The notes: generated by a model not told the origin, from the letters alone. 64,000 bases of DNA from Brevibacillus_C sp046036945 (GCF_046036945.1 NZ_JBJQOQ010000003.1:168878-232877), one strand, 5' to 3'; shown: positions 27,510 through 35,785, counted from the first letter of the stretch. Numbers and translations: made by a program.

Positions 27510-28001
27510 ATGATTAATTTCTATTCTTTTCAGGGGACCGTTACAATGATAAGTGATTTCATTACAGGACAAAATGGCGAAGGGGAAGGCTGTTATAAAT
27601 TAATATCTGTAGATAACGGTTTAGGAGCATCAGTTAATTTCGTAGTATCACCTACAACTTACTTTGTAGACCATGTAATGGTGGCAATAGGCGATCGCGT
27701 AACTGGATATTATGATGGCAATGCGCCTGTTCCTTTTATTTACCCTCCACAATATCGAGCACTTGTCATGGTAAAATATAGCTCATTTCAGAATGTAAAA
27801 GTAGATTATTTTAATAGTCAGATGGTGAGTAGTGACGGGCAATTACAATTAAATATTTCTCCAAATACCCAAATCGTGTTAACAAATGGGCAACCCTTTT
27901 CTAGAGACCCCGTGAACCGAGATCTAATTGTTATCTATGGACCTGCCACAAATAGTATCCCCGCCCAAACCATACCATATAGAATAATAGTTTTGTGTTA
28001 G
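27510..28001 (+). CDS. Conserved orphan protein of unknown function, beta-rich
   Basis: 163 aa, AT-rich codon use, no signal peptide or membrane helix. It opens MINFYSFQGTVTMISDF and carries YFVDHVMVAIGDRVTGYYD, then PVPFIYPPQYRALVM. I recall similar proteins in clostridia and bacilli as uncharacterised, short, beta-strand-rich proteins; no function is assigned. ATG follows GGAGGTATTTGT. A terminator follows at once, so it is monocistronic. It sits in a low-GC patch next to tRNA remnants, which suggests acquisition by transfer. Confidence 0.8.
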   Translation: MINFYSFQGTVTMISDFITGQNGEGEGCYKLISVDNGLGASVNFVVSPTTYFVDHVMVAIGDRVTGYYDGNAPVPFIYPPQYRALVMVKYSSFQNVKVDYFNSQMVSSDGQLQLNISPNTQIVLTNGQPFSRDPVNRDLIVIYGPATNSIPAQTIPYRIIVLC

Positions 28002-28042
28002 AAGTATTCTAATTTGCTTTTTGCCATTCTACTAGGTAGAAA

Positions 28043-28072
28043 AAAACTCGTACATTTTGGGCGAGTTTTTTG
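28043..28072 (+). terminator. Terminator of the orphan gene
   Basis: AAAACTCG (28043-28050) / CGAGTTTT (28062-28069) with an 11-base loop and a T-run; also A-rich at the left end, so it could work both ways. Confidence 0.8.
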
Positions 28073-28122
28073 TGCTGGAATCAGAAAACTTTATCCCCAA
28101 CTAACTGCGTTACATTTATATA

Positions 28123-28172
28123 TGGTGGACCCTATCGGGATCGAACCGACGACCACTACATTGCCAGTGTGG
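28123..28172 (-). pseudogene. tRNA-Ala(GGC) 3' half
   Basis: Read on the minus strand: an anticodon loop CTGGCAA (GGC), a 5-base variable loop TGGTC, a T-arm GTCGG-TTCGATC-CCGAT, then AGGGTCC-A-CCA. The T at position 70 would give the G3:U70 identity pair of tRNA-Ala. Only one side of the anticodon stem is good and there is no D-arm or 5' acceptor strand. A 3' tRNA fragment like this is typical of an attachment-site scar. Confidence 0.75.
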
Positions 28173-28197
28173 GGAGGGGGATGAGAGAAAAGGAAAA

Positions 28198-28278
28198 AGT
28201 GTGACCGTCCGATTTCAGCGCCAACGAATAGGCGTCTCCCGCTGTGATCGACACTACATCTGTGAGTCCGGCTGGTAC
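28198..28278 (-). pseudogene. RCC1-repeat protein remnant
   Basis: A minus-strand frame reads VPAGLTDVVSITAGD then AYSLALKSDGHT, a near-perfect RCC1-type repeat (consensus VxxIAAGxxHSLALKSDGTV). It stops making sense within a few codons either side. The sequence is wedged between two tRNA remnants and has no start codon. Remnant of a larger repeat protein. Confidence 0.55.
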
Positions 28279-28426
28279 GTCACCTGCTGACGAAGCCAAT
28301 TCGCCGATGCAGTTCGCAGCGGGAGATTCAGACGCCGTGCTCCTCCACTCGATGTATTCCTTCGAACGTCAACTCGTTCGCTCCGTCCGCGCGGGACGAA
28401 CCCTTCAGGGGTTCTCTCCTGCCCTA

Positions 28427-28472
28427 CCTCATCGTTGCCAGCGATGCGCTCTCCCAGTTGGGCTATGGCATC
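28427..28472 (-). pseudogene. tRNA-Ala(GGC) 5' three-quarters
   Basis: Minus strand from 28472: acceptor strand GATGCCA, T8-A9, D-arm GCCC-AACTGGGA-GAGC, then anticodon arm CATCG-CTGGCAA-CGATG (perfect stem, GGC anticodon) and AGGT. The T-arm and 3' acceptor strand are missing and the D-stem has a C-A mismatch. A degenerate tRNA-Ala, distinct from the fragment 260 bases away. Confidence 0.6.
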
Positions 28473-28637
28473 TTCCTCATCCTCATTCTGCGCTATACCA
28501 CATTCTCTGTAATTAAAAATCGCAACATTAATTGCGCATAACTGCCCGTTTGCTTAATCCCCCACTTCGGTCTATAACTTTATTTTCAGAGTCTAATACT
28601 TTATTTTTCGTGTCTAATACATTATTTTCAGTGAACA

Positions 28638-28678
28638 GCCGTCTGCACTACAAAAAACGGCACGTCGATCAAAAAGGA
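28638..28678 (+). repeat. Dispersed repeat, right half (copy C)
   Basis: 39 of 41 bases match 60796-60836, including CAAAAAACGGCACGTCGA. Same orientation as copies A and B. Lies directly after the murQ stop codon, where its GTGCCGTTTTTT on the minus strand could help terminate transcription. Confidence 0.85.
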
Positions 28679-28679
28679 A

Positions 28680-29594
28680 TCACCCCATCTTCGCCCACAT
28701 CTCCAGCGCCTGTCGGACGTTTCCGCCGGTATGCAGCAGGAGCTGGCTGGCTTCCGATCTGCCAAGGCCGGTCTTGTGCATGACGATGGCCGCGCGGGCG
28801 TCTCCGGCGGCGGCATCTGTGAGCTTCTCCGCCTCGCGGTAGCTAAGCCCGGTGACGTCCATCACGATGCGCTTGACCCGCTCCCTGAGCTTTCCGTTGG
28901 TCGCCTGGACGTTTACCATCAAGTTGCCGTACACTTTGCCCAATTTGATCATCGCGGCGGTCGTCAGCATGTTAAGCACCATCTTTTGCGCCGTGCCTGC
29001 CTTTAACCGGGTCGAACCCGCAACCACTTCCGGACCCACGACGACATTGATGCTGGCATCGACTTCGTGATCGATCAGCGAGCCGCTGTTGCAGGAAAGC
29101 GAGATGGTTACAGCTTGTCTTGCTTTCGCTTCCGTCAATGCGCCGATCACATACGGCGTCCGGCCGCTGGCAGCGATCCCGACGACAACGTCACCTGCCC
29201 GCACGCCGCATTTGCGTACGTCTTCCTGCCCAAGTCCCTGGCTGTCTTCTGCTCCTTCGACTGACCTGACCAATGCTGACGGGCCGCCGGCGATGACTCC
29301 GGTGACGAGCGACGGGTCGGTGCCGAAGGTAGGCGGACACTCTGCGGCGTCAAGCACGCCCAACCGGCCGCTCGTGCCGGCGCCGAAGTAGAAGAGCCGG
29401 CCGCCGTTCTTGAGCGAAGCCACAATCAACTCGGCAGCCTTTGCCACATCCTCCAGCACCTCTTCCACGGCAGCAGCCACCTTTTTATCTTCTTCATTCA
29501 TCAGCTTTACGATTTGCGGTATAGACAGGTTGTCCAGATCCCGCGTCTGCTCGTTCTTCATCTCTGTCGTCAGTTCCCGCAGCTTTTCCAGCAT
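28680..29594 (-). CDS. murQ: N-acetylmuramic acid 6-phosphate etherase MurQ
   Basis: Cleaves the D-lactyl ether of MurNAc-6-phosphate to give GlcNAc-6-phosphate and lactate. Single SIS domain with YFGAGTSGRLGVLDAAECPP near residue 60, VVVGIAASGRTPYV and a C-terminal UBA-like tail (VTGLSYREAEKLT). 304 aa. I choose ATG 29594, 8 bases after AAAGGA; an ATG at 29603 overlaps the kinase stop as ATGA. Last gene of the ABC operon, and its identity gives the operon its likely substrate. Confidence 0.95.
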   Translation of the reverse strand: MLEKLRELTTEMKNEQTRDLDNLSIPQIVKLMNEEDKKVAAAVEEVLEDVAKAAELIVASLKNGGRLFYFGAGTSGRLGVLDAAECPPTFGTDPSLVTGVIAGGPSALVRSVEGAEDSQGLGQEDVRKCGVRAGDVVVGIAASGRTPYVIGALTEAKARQAVTISLSCNSGSLIDHEVDASINVVVGPEVVAGSTRLKAGTAQKMVLNMLTTAAMIKLGKVYGNLMVNVQATNGKLRERVKRIVMDVTGLSYREAEKLTDAAAGDARAAIVMHKTGLGRSEASQLLLHTGGNVRQALEMWAKMG

Positions 29595-29599
29595 ATCCT

Positions 29600-30574
29600 T
29601 CATCCTTTCCCGTGCTTGGGCCAACTGCACATGATGCGTTCTTTGCGCGCCTCGTCAACCGCCAGCCCGCGGCTCTTCAGCGCAAGCACAAGCGCCCCCG
29701 CCACCGGCGGAACGGACGGCGAAACGACGGCAGCCATGGTCGACAGCCGCGCTTTCACCTGCCGCTGCAGCGGGTTGCCCGAGGCGAGCAGCCCGCCGGC
29801 GAGGACAACCGGCAGCGGCTCCGCCAGTTTTGCCAGGCAGGTCGAAGCCAGTTCCACCAGCGCTTCCGCCGCCTGCTCGACCAGTCTGCACGCCGTCTCG
29901 TCCCCTTGTTCCGCCGCTGCCAGCAGCACGCGGCTTAATTCGCTGATCTGTTTCCGCTGATTTTCCGCACTGTATACCAGGTGAATCAACTGGCTGGGAT
30001 CGCTTGCGCCGTAGTGGCGAAGCAGCAGCTCTGTCAGCAGAGTCTTCGGGCCCCTTCCATCGTAGTGGCGCAAGCAGGCGATCAGGGCATCCCTGCCTAG
30101 GGAAAACCCGCTTCCTTCGTCGCCCAAAAGATAGCCCCACCCTCCGACTCGGCAGCGTTTTTCATCCCGTGACACACCGTACGCGATCGATCCGGTGCCG
30201 GCGATCAGGACGACCCCCGGCTCCCCCCAGGTACCCGCGTACAGCGCTGTCGCCGCGTCGTTGTCCAGCACCAGCTTGCCGCCGAACTCCCCGCCAAAAG
30301 CAGAGGCAATCAGCTCCTTCACCTCGTCGCGATCGGCACCAGCAAGGCCGAATACGATCGCCTCCACCTCATCCTTCTGTCTGCCGGACGTCAGCAGCAG
30401 CCCTTCGATCAGCTGCCGCAGCGTCTGCTCGACATGCGACCAAGGGCGGGAAAGCGGGTTGGAGGCGTCCGAAGTAGCGGCAGCCAGGATCTCTCCCTTT
30501 GCCGTACAGAGGGCTGCCGTCGTCTTCGTCCCGCCGCCGTCAATTCCAATCCATACACCGTTACTTGACTGCAC
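29600..30574 (-). CDS. BadF/BadG-family amino-sugar kinase (MurK/NagK-like)
   Basis: Cytoplasmic ATP-dependent kinase of the N-acetylglucosamine-kinase family in the ASKHA fold. IGIDGGGTKTTAAL holds phosphate 1, VLIAGTGSIAYGV the second loop and GGWGYLLGDEGSG the family signature; VVLAGGLLASGNPL lies at the end. 324 aa. Family members phosphorylate GlcNAc and/or MurNAc at O6. With murQ directly downstream (ATGA overlap) and sugar ABC permeases upstream (14-base overlap), MurNAc is the best guess. Clostridial MurK is the model. Confidence 0.85.
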   Translation of the reverse strand: MQSSNGVWIGIDGGGTKTTAALCTAKGEILAAATSDASNPLSRPWSHVEQTLRQLIEGLLLTSGRQKDEVEAIVFGLAGADRDEVKELIASAFGGEFGGKLVLDNDAATALYAGTWGEPGVVLIAGTGSIAYGVSRDEKRCRVGGWGYLLGDEGSGFSLGRDALIACLRHYDGRGPKTLLTELLLRHYGASDPSQLIHLVYSAENQRKQISELSRVLLAAAEQGDETACRLVEQAAEALVELASTCLAKLAEPLPVVLAGGLLASGNPLQRQVKARLSTMAAVVSPSVPPVAGALVLALKSRGLAVDEARKERIMCSWPKHGKG

Positions 30575-31385
30575 CTGCGGTCAGTCCTTCCATAAATTGT
30601 TTAGATGCCAGCAAGAAGACGATGATCATCGGCAGCGCGGACAGAGTCAAACCGGCGAACAGCATGCTCCAGTCGGTTTCGTATTCTCCGAACAGGCTGA
30701 GCATGCCGGCCGGGATCGTCTTCTTGATGTCTTCTTGAATAAAGATCAGCGGGAAAAAGAAGTCGTTCCACGCTTGAATAAAGTTAATGATCATCACCGT
30801 ACCCAATGCCGGTCGGATCAATGGCAGCAGCACCCGCCAAAAGACCTGAAAGTCGTTGCAGCCGTCAATTCGGGCCGCCTCTTCCAACTGTACGGGCAGC
30901 GTGCGAAAAAAACCGGTCAGGATGAACACGGAAATCGGGATGCCTCCCGCTGTGTTGATGAGGATCAGTGACAACAGGGAGTTTAACAGCCCCAACTGTT
31001 TCATCAGCAGGAACAGCGGAACGATCCCCAGCTTGATCGGAATCATCAAGCCGATCAGAAAGAAAAAGTAGAGCAGCCCGTTCCACTTGAAGGAAAATCT
31101 CGCAAGGTAAAAGGCCGCCAACGCAGAGAACAGCAAAATGAGCAGGACGGAAACGACGCTGACGAACACGCTGTTCCAGAAAAAATCGGCAAACGGCACG
31201 GATTCCCACAAGCTCACATATGACTCAATGCCGAACGAAGCCGGCAGGCTGAGCGGAGCCGCAAGGATTTCCTCATTCGTCTTAAACGATGAGACGATCA
31301 TCAAAAAGATCGGATAGATCGCAATCAACCCAAACAAATAAGCGAAGAGGTACTGCAGAGACCTCGCCCCGACGCTTGTTTTCAC
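30561..31385 (-). CDS. Carbohydrate ABC transporter permease (MalG type)
   Basis: 274-aa inner-membrane permease with six hydrophobic helices. The EAA loop is EEAARIDGCNDFQVFWRVLLP near residue 180, where the ATPase docks. GTG start after AAGGAGGG. No ATPase gene lies in the operon, as is common in Bacillales sugar transporters that share an MsmK/MsmX-type ATPase encoded elsewhere. Confidence 0.92.
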   Translation of the reverse strand: MKTSVGARSLQYLFAYLFGLIAIYPIFLMIVSSFKTNEEILAAPLSLPASFGIESYVSLWESVPFADFFWNSVFVSVVSVLLILLFSALAAFYLARFSFKWNGLLYFFFLIGLMIPIKLGIVPLFLLMKQLGLLNSLLSLILINTAGGIPISVFILTGFFRTLPVQLEEAARIDGCNDFQVFWRVLLPLIRPALGTVMIINFIQAWNDFFFPLIFIQEDIKKTIPAGMLSLFGEYETDWSMLFAGLTLSALPMIIVFLLASKQFMEGLTAGAVK

Positions 31386-31449
31386 TTTTGTCCCTCCTTT
31401 TCACCGTGTTAACAGCAGACTGGATTGGGTGCTGGAATCATGCCCAGCT

Positions 31450-32391
31450 CTAATGCTGGACTTCCTTTTTGCGCAAGAGAAACACTGAAATGGCCGACAC
31501 AGAGGCGACGATGATGAACAAAATAACGGACAGCGCCGAGCCGAGTCCGATCGCCACGGAGCCTGGGCCGCTTGGCCCGCCAAATGCCAGTCGGTAGAAA
31601 TAGACGGCCAGTGTGTCGGTGGAACGGAACGGTTCCCCCTGCGAACCCTCCATCGCGTAGATCAGTTCGAATGCTTCAAATGCCTGGATAAACGTGAGAA
31701 TTGTCATGATCGTTACTGACGGCATCACCAGCGGGAGGATGATCTTGCGCAGCAGCGTCAAGCCGCTGGCACCGTCCAGCCGGGCCGCTTCCACCAATTC
31801 CTCCGGGATGGATTGCAAGCCGGCGAGGAAGATCAGCACGGCAAAACCAATGCCGAACCAACAATTGATCAATATAATCGTCATGAGAGCAGTACTGGGA
31901 TCCCCCAGCCACGGCCGGGCCCACGCCTCAAGCCCCAGGTAGGTCAGCAGGGCATTAAGCGCCCCGAAGTTGGGATTGAGGATCAGCTTCCACAAAAAAC
32001 CGACGATGATGACCGACAGCAGCCTGGGTAGGAAATAAGCAGCCTTCAGCACTCCGGAACCCCTGATCTTCCGGTAGATGACGTATGCAAGTCCAAAGGC
32101 AATCCCGTTTTGGACGACCATTTCCACGATGAAGTAGACCAGGTTGTGCTTGATCGCATTCCAGAACATTTCGTTAAACGGCTCCACCGTAAACAGCGTG
32201 ACGAAATTCTGGAATCCGACAAACCCTTTGCGGGAGATCCCTTCCCAGTCGTACAGACTGTATGTAAACGCGGAGAAGATCGGATAAATGGCAAACGCCG
32301 CGTAGACGAGCAGGGCCGGGAGCGGAAACAGGTGGATGAGCCAGCGCCGGCTCCGTTTTGACCTGCCGGCTCGCTCCGTCGCTTCTTGCAT
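31450..32391 (-). CDS. Carbohydrate ABC transporter permease (MalF type)
   Basis: About 313 aa, six hydrophobic helices, EAA loop VEAARLDGASGLTLLRKIILP near 215. It partners the MalG-type permease downstream. The start is uncertain: ATG 32391 (GGTGA upstream) or the TTG/GTG pair 9-12 bases earlier. It follows the binding-protein gene across a stable hairpin. Confidence 0.92.
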   Translation of the reverse strand: MQEATERAGRSKRSRRWLIHLFPLPALLVYAAFAIYPIFSAFTYSLYDWEGISRKGFVGFQNFVTLFTVEPFNEMFWNAIKHNLVYFIVEMVVQNGIAFGLAYVIYRKIRGSGVLKAAYFLPRLLSVIIVGFLWKLILNPNFGALNALLTYLGLEAWARPWLGDPSTALMTIILINCWFGIGFAVLIFLAGLQSIPEELVEAARLDGASGLTLLRKIILPLVMPSVTIMTILTFIQAFEAFELIYAMEGSQGEPFRSTDTLAVYFYRLAFGGPSGPGSVAIGLGSALSVILFIIVASVSAISVFLLRKKEVQH

Positions 32392-32423
32392 ATGGTTCAC
32401 CAACTTTCACCTGGAGAATAGGA

Positions 32424-32451
32424 GGGGAGTAAAACAGATGTTTTACTCCCC
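32424..32451 (-). promoter_or_regulatory. Intercistronic hairpin after sugar-binding protein
   Basis: GGGGAGTAAAAC (32424-32435) / GTTTTACTCCCC (32440-32451), a perfect 12-bp stem with a 4-base loop and no T-run. It likely protects the upstream binding-protein message from decay, raising its level above the permeases. Confidence 0.75.
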
Positions 32452-32461
32452 CTCGTCTGCT

Positions 32462-33769
32462 TTACTTTTTGAACGGCGCATACCAGCCTTCCGCAGATTT
32501 TTGAATCGTCTCGGCCACTTGATCCGGCGTCATTTTATTCAGGTACATGCCCTGGAGGCTGTTCTCCAATTCCGCCTTGGTGGTCGGATTCCCCTCCCCG
32601 AAGTAGACGAGAATCAGGTACGGCGTCGCGTTCTTCTCCGTTAGCTCCGCCATTTTGTTGACCAGCGGGTCGTCTACCTTGACGCCGGGGACAGCGCTGA
32701 TTCGCTTGAACTCGTTCGCAAACATCTCGCCAAATTTTTGGGTCGCCATGAATTCCATGAATTTCAGCGCTGCTTCCTTGTGGGTCGACTTGGCATTGAC
32801 GCCCCAGGAGCCGTCGACCCAGGTGGTGATCAGCGGATTGCCGTCTTGGCCGTGCAGCGTAAAGAAGTCGACATCAAGATTTGGATTCAGCTTGCGCATC
32901 GGATCGAGGTCAAAGCTGCCGTGGATGTACATCGCCGCCTTTTCCGTGGCGAACAGCGCCCGGGTATCGTTTTGATCCAGGCCGACGAAGTTGTCCGGGA
33001 AGTACGGCGCCAGTTCCTTCATTTGTTCGATCGACTTTTTGAACTCCGGACTGAGGAAGTTCGCCTCGCCTTTTTGCACTTTGTCGACGAAATCGTTGCC
33101 GCCGTATGTGGCAGGTGCGATCACGCCGTGGCTGAGCGACAGCAGCCAGGCTTCCTTGGCTCCGAAGGCGAACGGCGTAATCCCCTTGTCTTTGAGCGCC
33201 TTGGCCGTCTGGAGCAGTTCATCCCAGGTTTTCGGCTCCTGGATGCCCTGATCGGCAAATATTTTCTTGTTGTAGTAGATTTGCGTCGAGTTGAGCGACA
33301 GCGGCACACCGTATACCTTGCCGTCCTTGGCAGTCGCCGCCTTCAGCACATCCGGCGCAAAATTGTTGATGCCGGGCACAGAGTCAAGCGGTTCGAGGTA
33401 GCCGGAGTCGGCGAGCGACATTCCCGCCTGGTACGGGCGCAGCTGCATGATGTCCGGACCGCTGTCTCCTTGCAGTGCCGTGTTCAAAATCGTGTTGTAC
33501 TCGGTGGACTTAAACGCCTTGAATTCGATTTTGACGCCGGGGTTTGTCTGTTCAAACTCTTTGATGATCTTCTTGTAGCCATCCCCGTCCTCCACCCGCC
33601 AGCTGTGCATGCTGAGCACGACCTGTTCCTGACTTCCCTGGCTGCCCTGGTTTTCTTTTCCCCCTTGGCTGCCGGTGTCAGGAGACGAGGTATTGCTGCT
33701 GCAGGCACCCAGCAATGCCGAAGCGACCAGCAGCGTGGAAAGGAACACCGACACGCGTTTTTTCTTCAT
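32462..33769 (-). CDS. Sugar ABC transporter substrate-binding lipoprotein
   Basis: 435-aa family 1 extracellular solute-binding protein. Signal peptide with lipobox LLGACSS (Cys near 22), a Ser/Gly/Gln linker, then a cluster B fold: VVLSMHSWRVEDGDGYKKII at the start, GDSGPDIMQL, and WVDGSWGVNAKS in the second lobe. The operon context (murQ, amino-sugar kinase) suggests MurNAc or a muropeptide-derived sugar. Confidence 0.92.
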   Translation of the reverse strand: MKKKRVSVFLSTLLVASALLGACSSNTSSPDTGSQGGKENQGSQGSQEQVVLSMHSWRVEDGDGYKKIIKEFEQTNPGVKIEFKAFKSTEYNTILNTALQGDSGPDIMQLRPYQAGMSLADSGYLEPLDSVPGINNFAPDVLKAATAKDGKVYGVPLSLNSTQIYYNKKIFADQGIQEPKTWDELLQTAKALKDKGITPFAFGAKEAWLLSLSHGVIAPATYGGNDFVDKVQKGEANFLSPEFKKSIEQMKELAPYFPDNFVGLDQNDTRALFATEKAAMYIHGSFDLDPMRKLNPNLDVDFFTLHGQDGNPLITTWVDGSWGVNAKSTHKEAALKFMEFMATQKFGEMFANEFKRISAVPGVKVDDPLVNKMAELTEKNATPYLILVYFGEGNPTTKAELENSLQGMYLNKMTPDQVAETIQKSAEGWYAPFKK

Positions 33770-33872
33770 CTCTTCTTCCCCCTTTTACATTTTTGGATAA
33801 CCGCTAAAATGGAGCCCGGCGGACTTTCGTCAGGCCACCTTCACGCACGCAAATCGATTGCCGGACCTGCAG

Positions 33873-34730
33873 CTACTCTGTGCCGCGCTTTCTGCGGCTG
33901 ACAGCTCCTCTGGTCTTTTCCAGGAGTGGAATGACTTTTTCATTCAGCTTGCTTACGATCGTGATGAACAGAATGTCGATCACATTTAATTGGGCGATGC
34001 GGGAGGCCATGGCGCCGCTGCGAATGCTCTTTTCGACGGAGCTGGTATGGAGCCGGATATCTGCCAGGTCAGCGACCGGAGAAGGTCCGAATTTGGTCAG
34101 GGTAATGATCAGAGCTCCTTGCTGTTTCGCTTCCGAAAGGGACTGGATCACATCTTCCGTCTGGCCCGAATACGAGATCCCAAAGGCGACGTCGTCTCCG
34201 CCCAGATTGACGGCCGAGGTGAGCTGGGCGTGAAAATCGGAATGGGCCTCGCACCACATGTTGATGCGCGTAAGCTTTTGCTTCAAGTCGGACGCGATCA
34301 CGGCAGACGCGCCAACTCCGTAGACGTCGATCTTGCGGGCGGCAGCCAGCGCGTCCGCCGCTTTCTTCACTTCCTCAACCGACAACACGCTGACCGTATC
34401 CTGTACCGACTGAATGTTGTTGGTGCTGACGGCCTGAACGATCGATTCGACTGACCCGCCGATCATAATTTCCTGGTAGCTTCCAATCGCGACGCTTCTC
34501 GTCAAATCACCGGCAATTCGAAGCTTCAGCTCCTGGTACCCCGCAAAGTTCAACAACTGGGCCAACCGGACCACGGTCGCCTCCGACACGCCGCTCCGTT
34601 TGGCCAATCTCTGCACCGACAGCGTAACCACTTCTTCGGGGTGGGCCAATATGTATTCCGCTACTTTTTGCTGTGATGGCTTCAAGTCCTCAAGTATGGC
34701 CTGCAGGCTGGCAAGGCACCCGTTCAGCAT
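33873..34730 (-). CDS. MurR/RpiR-family transcriptional regulator
   Basis: N-terminal RpiR helix-turn-helix (residues about 1-75, LAKRSGVSEATVVRLAQLL) and a C-terminal SIS sugar-phosphate-binding domain (about 115-255, with VYGVGASAVIASD and GISYSGQTEDVI). Predicted to sense MurNAc-6-P or a related phosphosugar and control the operon. The start is set at ATG 34730 (MLNGCLASLQA). ATGs at 34748-34754 would make the message nearly leaderless given the promoter at 34765-34793. First gene of the operon. Confidence 0.88.
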   Translation of the reverse strand: MLNGCLASLQAILEDLKPSQQKVAEYILAHPEEVVTLSVQRLAKRSGVSEATVVRLAQLLNFAGYQELKLRIAGDLTRSVAIGSYQEIMIGGSVESIVQAVSTNNIQSVQDTVSVLSVEEVKKAADALAAARKIDVYGVGASAVIASDLKQKLTRINMWCEAHSDFHAQLTSAVNLGGDDVAFGISYSGQTEDVIQSLSEAKQQGALIITLTKFGPSPVADLADIRLHTSSVEKSIRSGAMASRIAQLNVIDILFITIVSKLNEKVIPLLEKTRGAVSRRKRGTE

Positions 34731-34764
34731 CGATAACACCGCTTTCATCATCATTCATAGGCTC

Positions 34765-34793
34765 ATTTTATGAAACAATATTTCAAATGTCAA
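34765..34793 (-). promoter_or_regulatory. SigA promoter with operator palindrome in the spacer
   Basis: Minus strand TTGACA (34788-34793), exactly 17 bases, TAAAAT (34765-34770). The spacer is filled by the palindrome TGAAACAATATTTCA (34771-34785), whose TGAAA/TTTCA arms match RpiR-type operators. Binding there would block RNA polymerase, so the regulator probably represses its own operon. Confidence 0.75.
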
Positions 34794-34963
34794 TAAATAT
34801 CAGAAAATTTTGCTACATCTTTTGTCCCTGTATTCAGCCCCAGTCGGCCTATTTTTTTCTCCCTGCATCTCGTTTAAGTCGGAAAGTTTCGGAATTTTCC
34901 TATCCTTCAGGTCAAATGATGGTAGAATGATACCAGATTCTTGGAGGATAGGAGTTATTGCGA

Positions 34964-35743
34964 GTGAAAAGATGGATTACGTTTGACCTGGATGGAACCC
35001 TGATGCAAAACCCCTTCCAGGAATGGGTATTTCCGGAAATCGATGCGATTGTGGCAGCCGAGGCCGGCTCCGCCACTGCGTGTGACGCAAGGGGCGAGAT
35101 GATCGCCGAACACGAGCGGCGTCTGGCCCGGCACATGTACGTGGAGGCCTATGACTGGGATGACATCCTCAGCGGCCTGCTTGAGCGGCTGGGACTTGTG
35201 CTTGCCATCGACATTGAACAGCTGGTCATCAAGCACTCCTGCGAGCCTAAGGTTTCCCTCTTGGAGGAGGGCGTACTGGACGCGCTGGCTGCACTGAAAG
35301 CGGGAGGCTACGCATTGGCTGCTGTGACCAACGGCTATTTCAAGTTTCAGTATCCGGTGATGCAGGCGCTGGGATTGGCCGACCTGTTTGACGCCGTCGT
35401 CACCCCCGATCGCGTCGGCTTTGCCAAGCCCGACGTGCGGATCTTTGACACATTGTGCAGGCAAGGAGGCATCGCCGCTCATGTCGGCGACCGGATCGAC
35501 CACGATGTCTGTCTGGCGAACCGGTTTGGCACCTGCTCCGTGCTGATCGACCGGCGATTACCGCCGGAGCTGGCTGACATGAACCCGTTTGCACGGGCAA
35601 CTTGCGAGGCCGGAAAACAGTTTTGTGAAAAGAAGGCACGTGCTGAACAAATTTCGGCCGAACCCGGGCTTTGGGCTCCCATGCTGCCAAAAGCTGTGAT
35701 CGGCTCGCTTACGGAACTGGCGGGCTGCTTGGAGAAACGGTAA
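34964..35743 (+). CDS. HAD-superfamily hydrolase
   Basis: Haloacid-dehalogenase-type phosphatase, about 260 aa. Motif I is FDLDGTL near residue 8, with the nucleophile and acid Asp pair. Motif II is AVTNGY, motif III the Lys in GFAKPDVRIF and motif IV HVGDRIDHDV. A helical C1 cap (about 15-95) lies between motifs I and II, as in phosphoglycolate or pyrophosphatase-like members. Substrate not predictable. GTG 34964 follows TAGGAG by 10 bases; TTG 34958 is the alternative. Divergent from the murR-like operon. Confidence 0.85.
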   Translation: MKRWITFDLDGTLMQNPFQEWVFPEIDAIVAAEAGSATACDARGEMIAEHERRLARHMYVEAYDWDDILSGLLERLGLVLAIDIEQLVIKHSCEPKVSLLEEGVLDALAALKAGGYALAAVTNGYFKFQYPVMQALGLADLFDAVVTPDRVGFAKPDVRIFDTLCRQGGIAAHVGDRIDHDVCLANRFGTCSVLIDRRLPPELADMNPFARATCEAGKQFCEKKARAEQISAEPGLWAPMLPKAVIGSLTELAGCLEKR

Positions 35744-35785
35744 ACAGGCAGGAGCATCCCACTCCTGCCTGCGGCCTTCAACACC

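Noticed and set aside
28390..28480. T-box riboswitch or tmRNA
   Set aside because: The GAAGGGTTCGTCCCGCG stretch lacks the T-box TGGNACCGCG core, and the tRNA-like part has a normal anticodon arm, which tmRNA does not. A decayed tRNA-Ala explains it better.
28244..28516. 90-codon plus-strand frame
   Set aside because: Runs across the RCC1 and tRNA remnants on the wrong strand; no homology.
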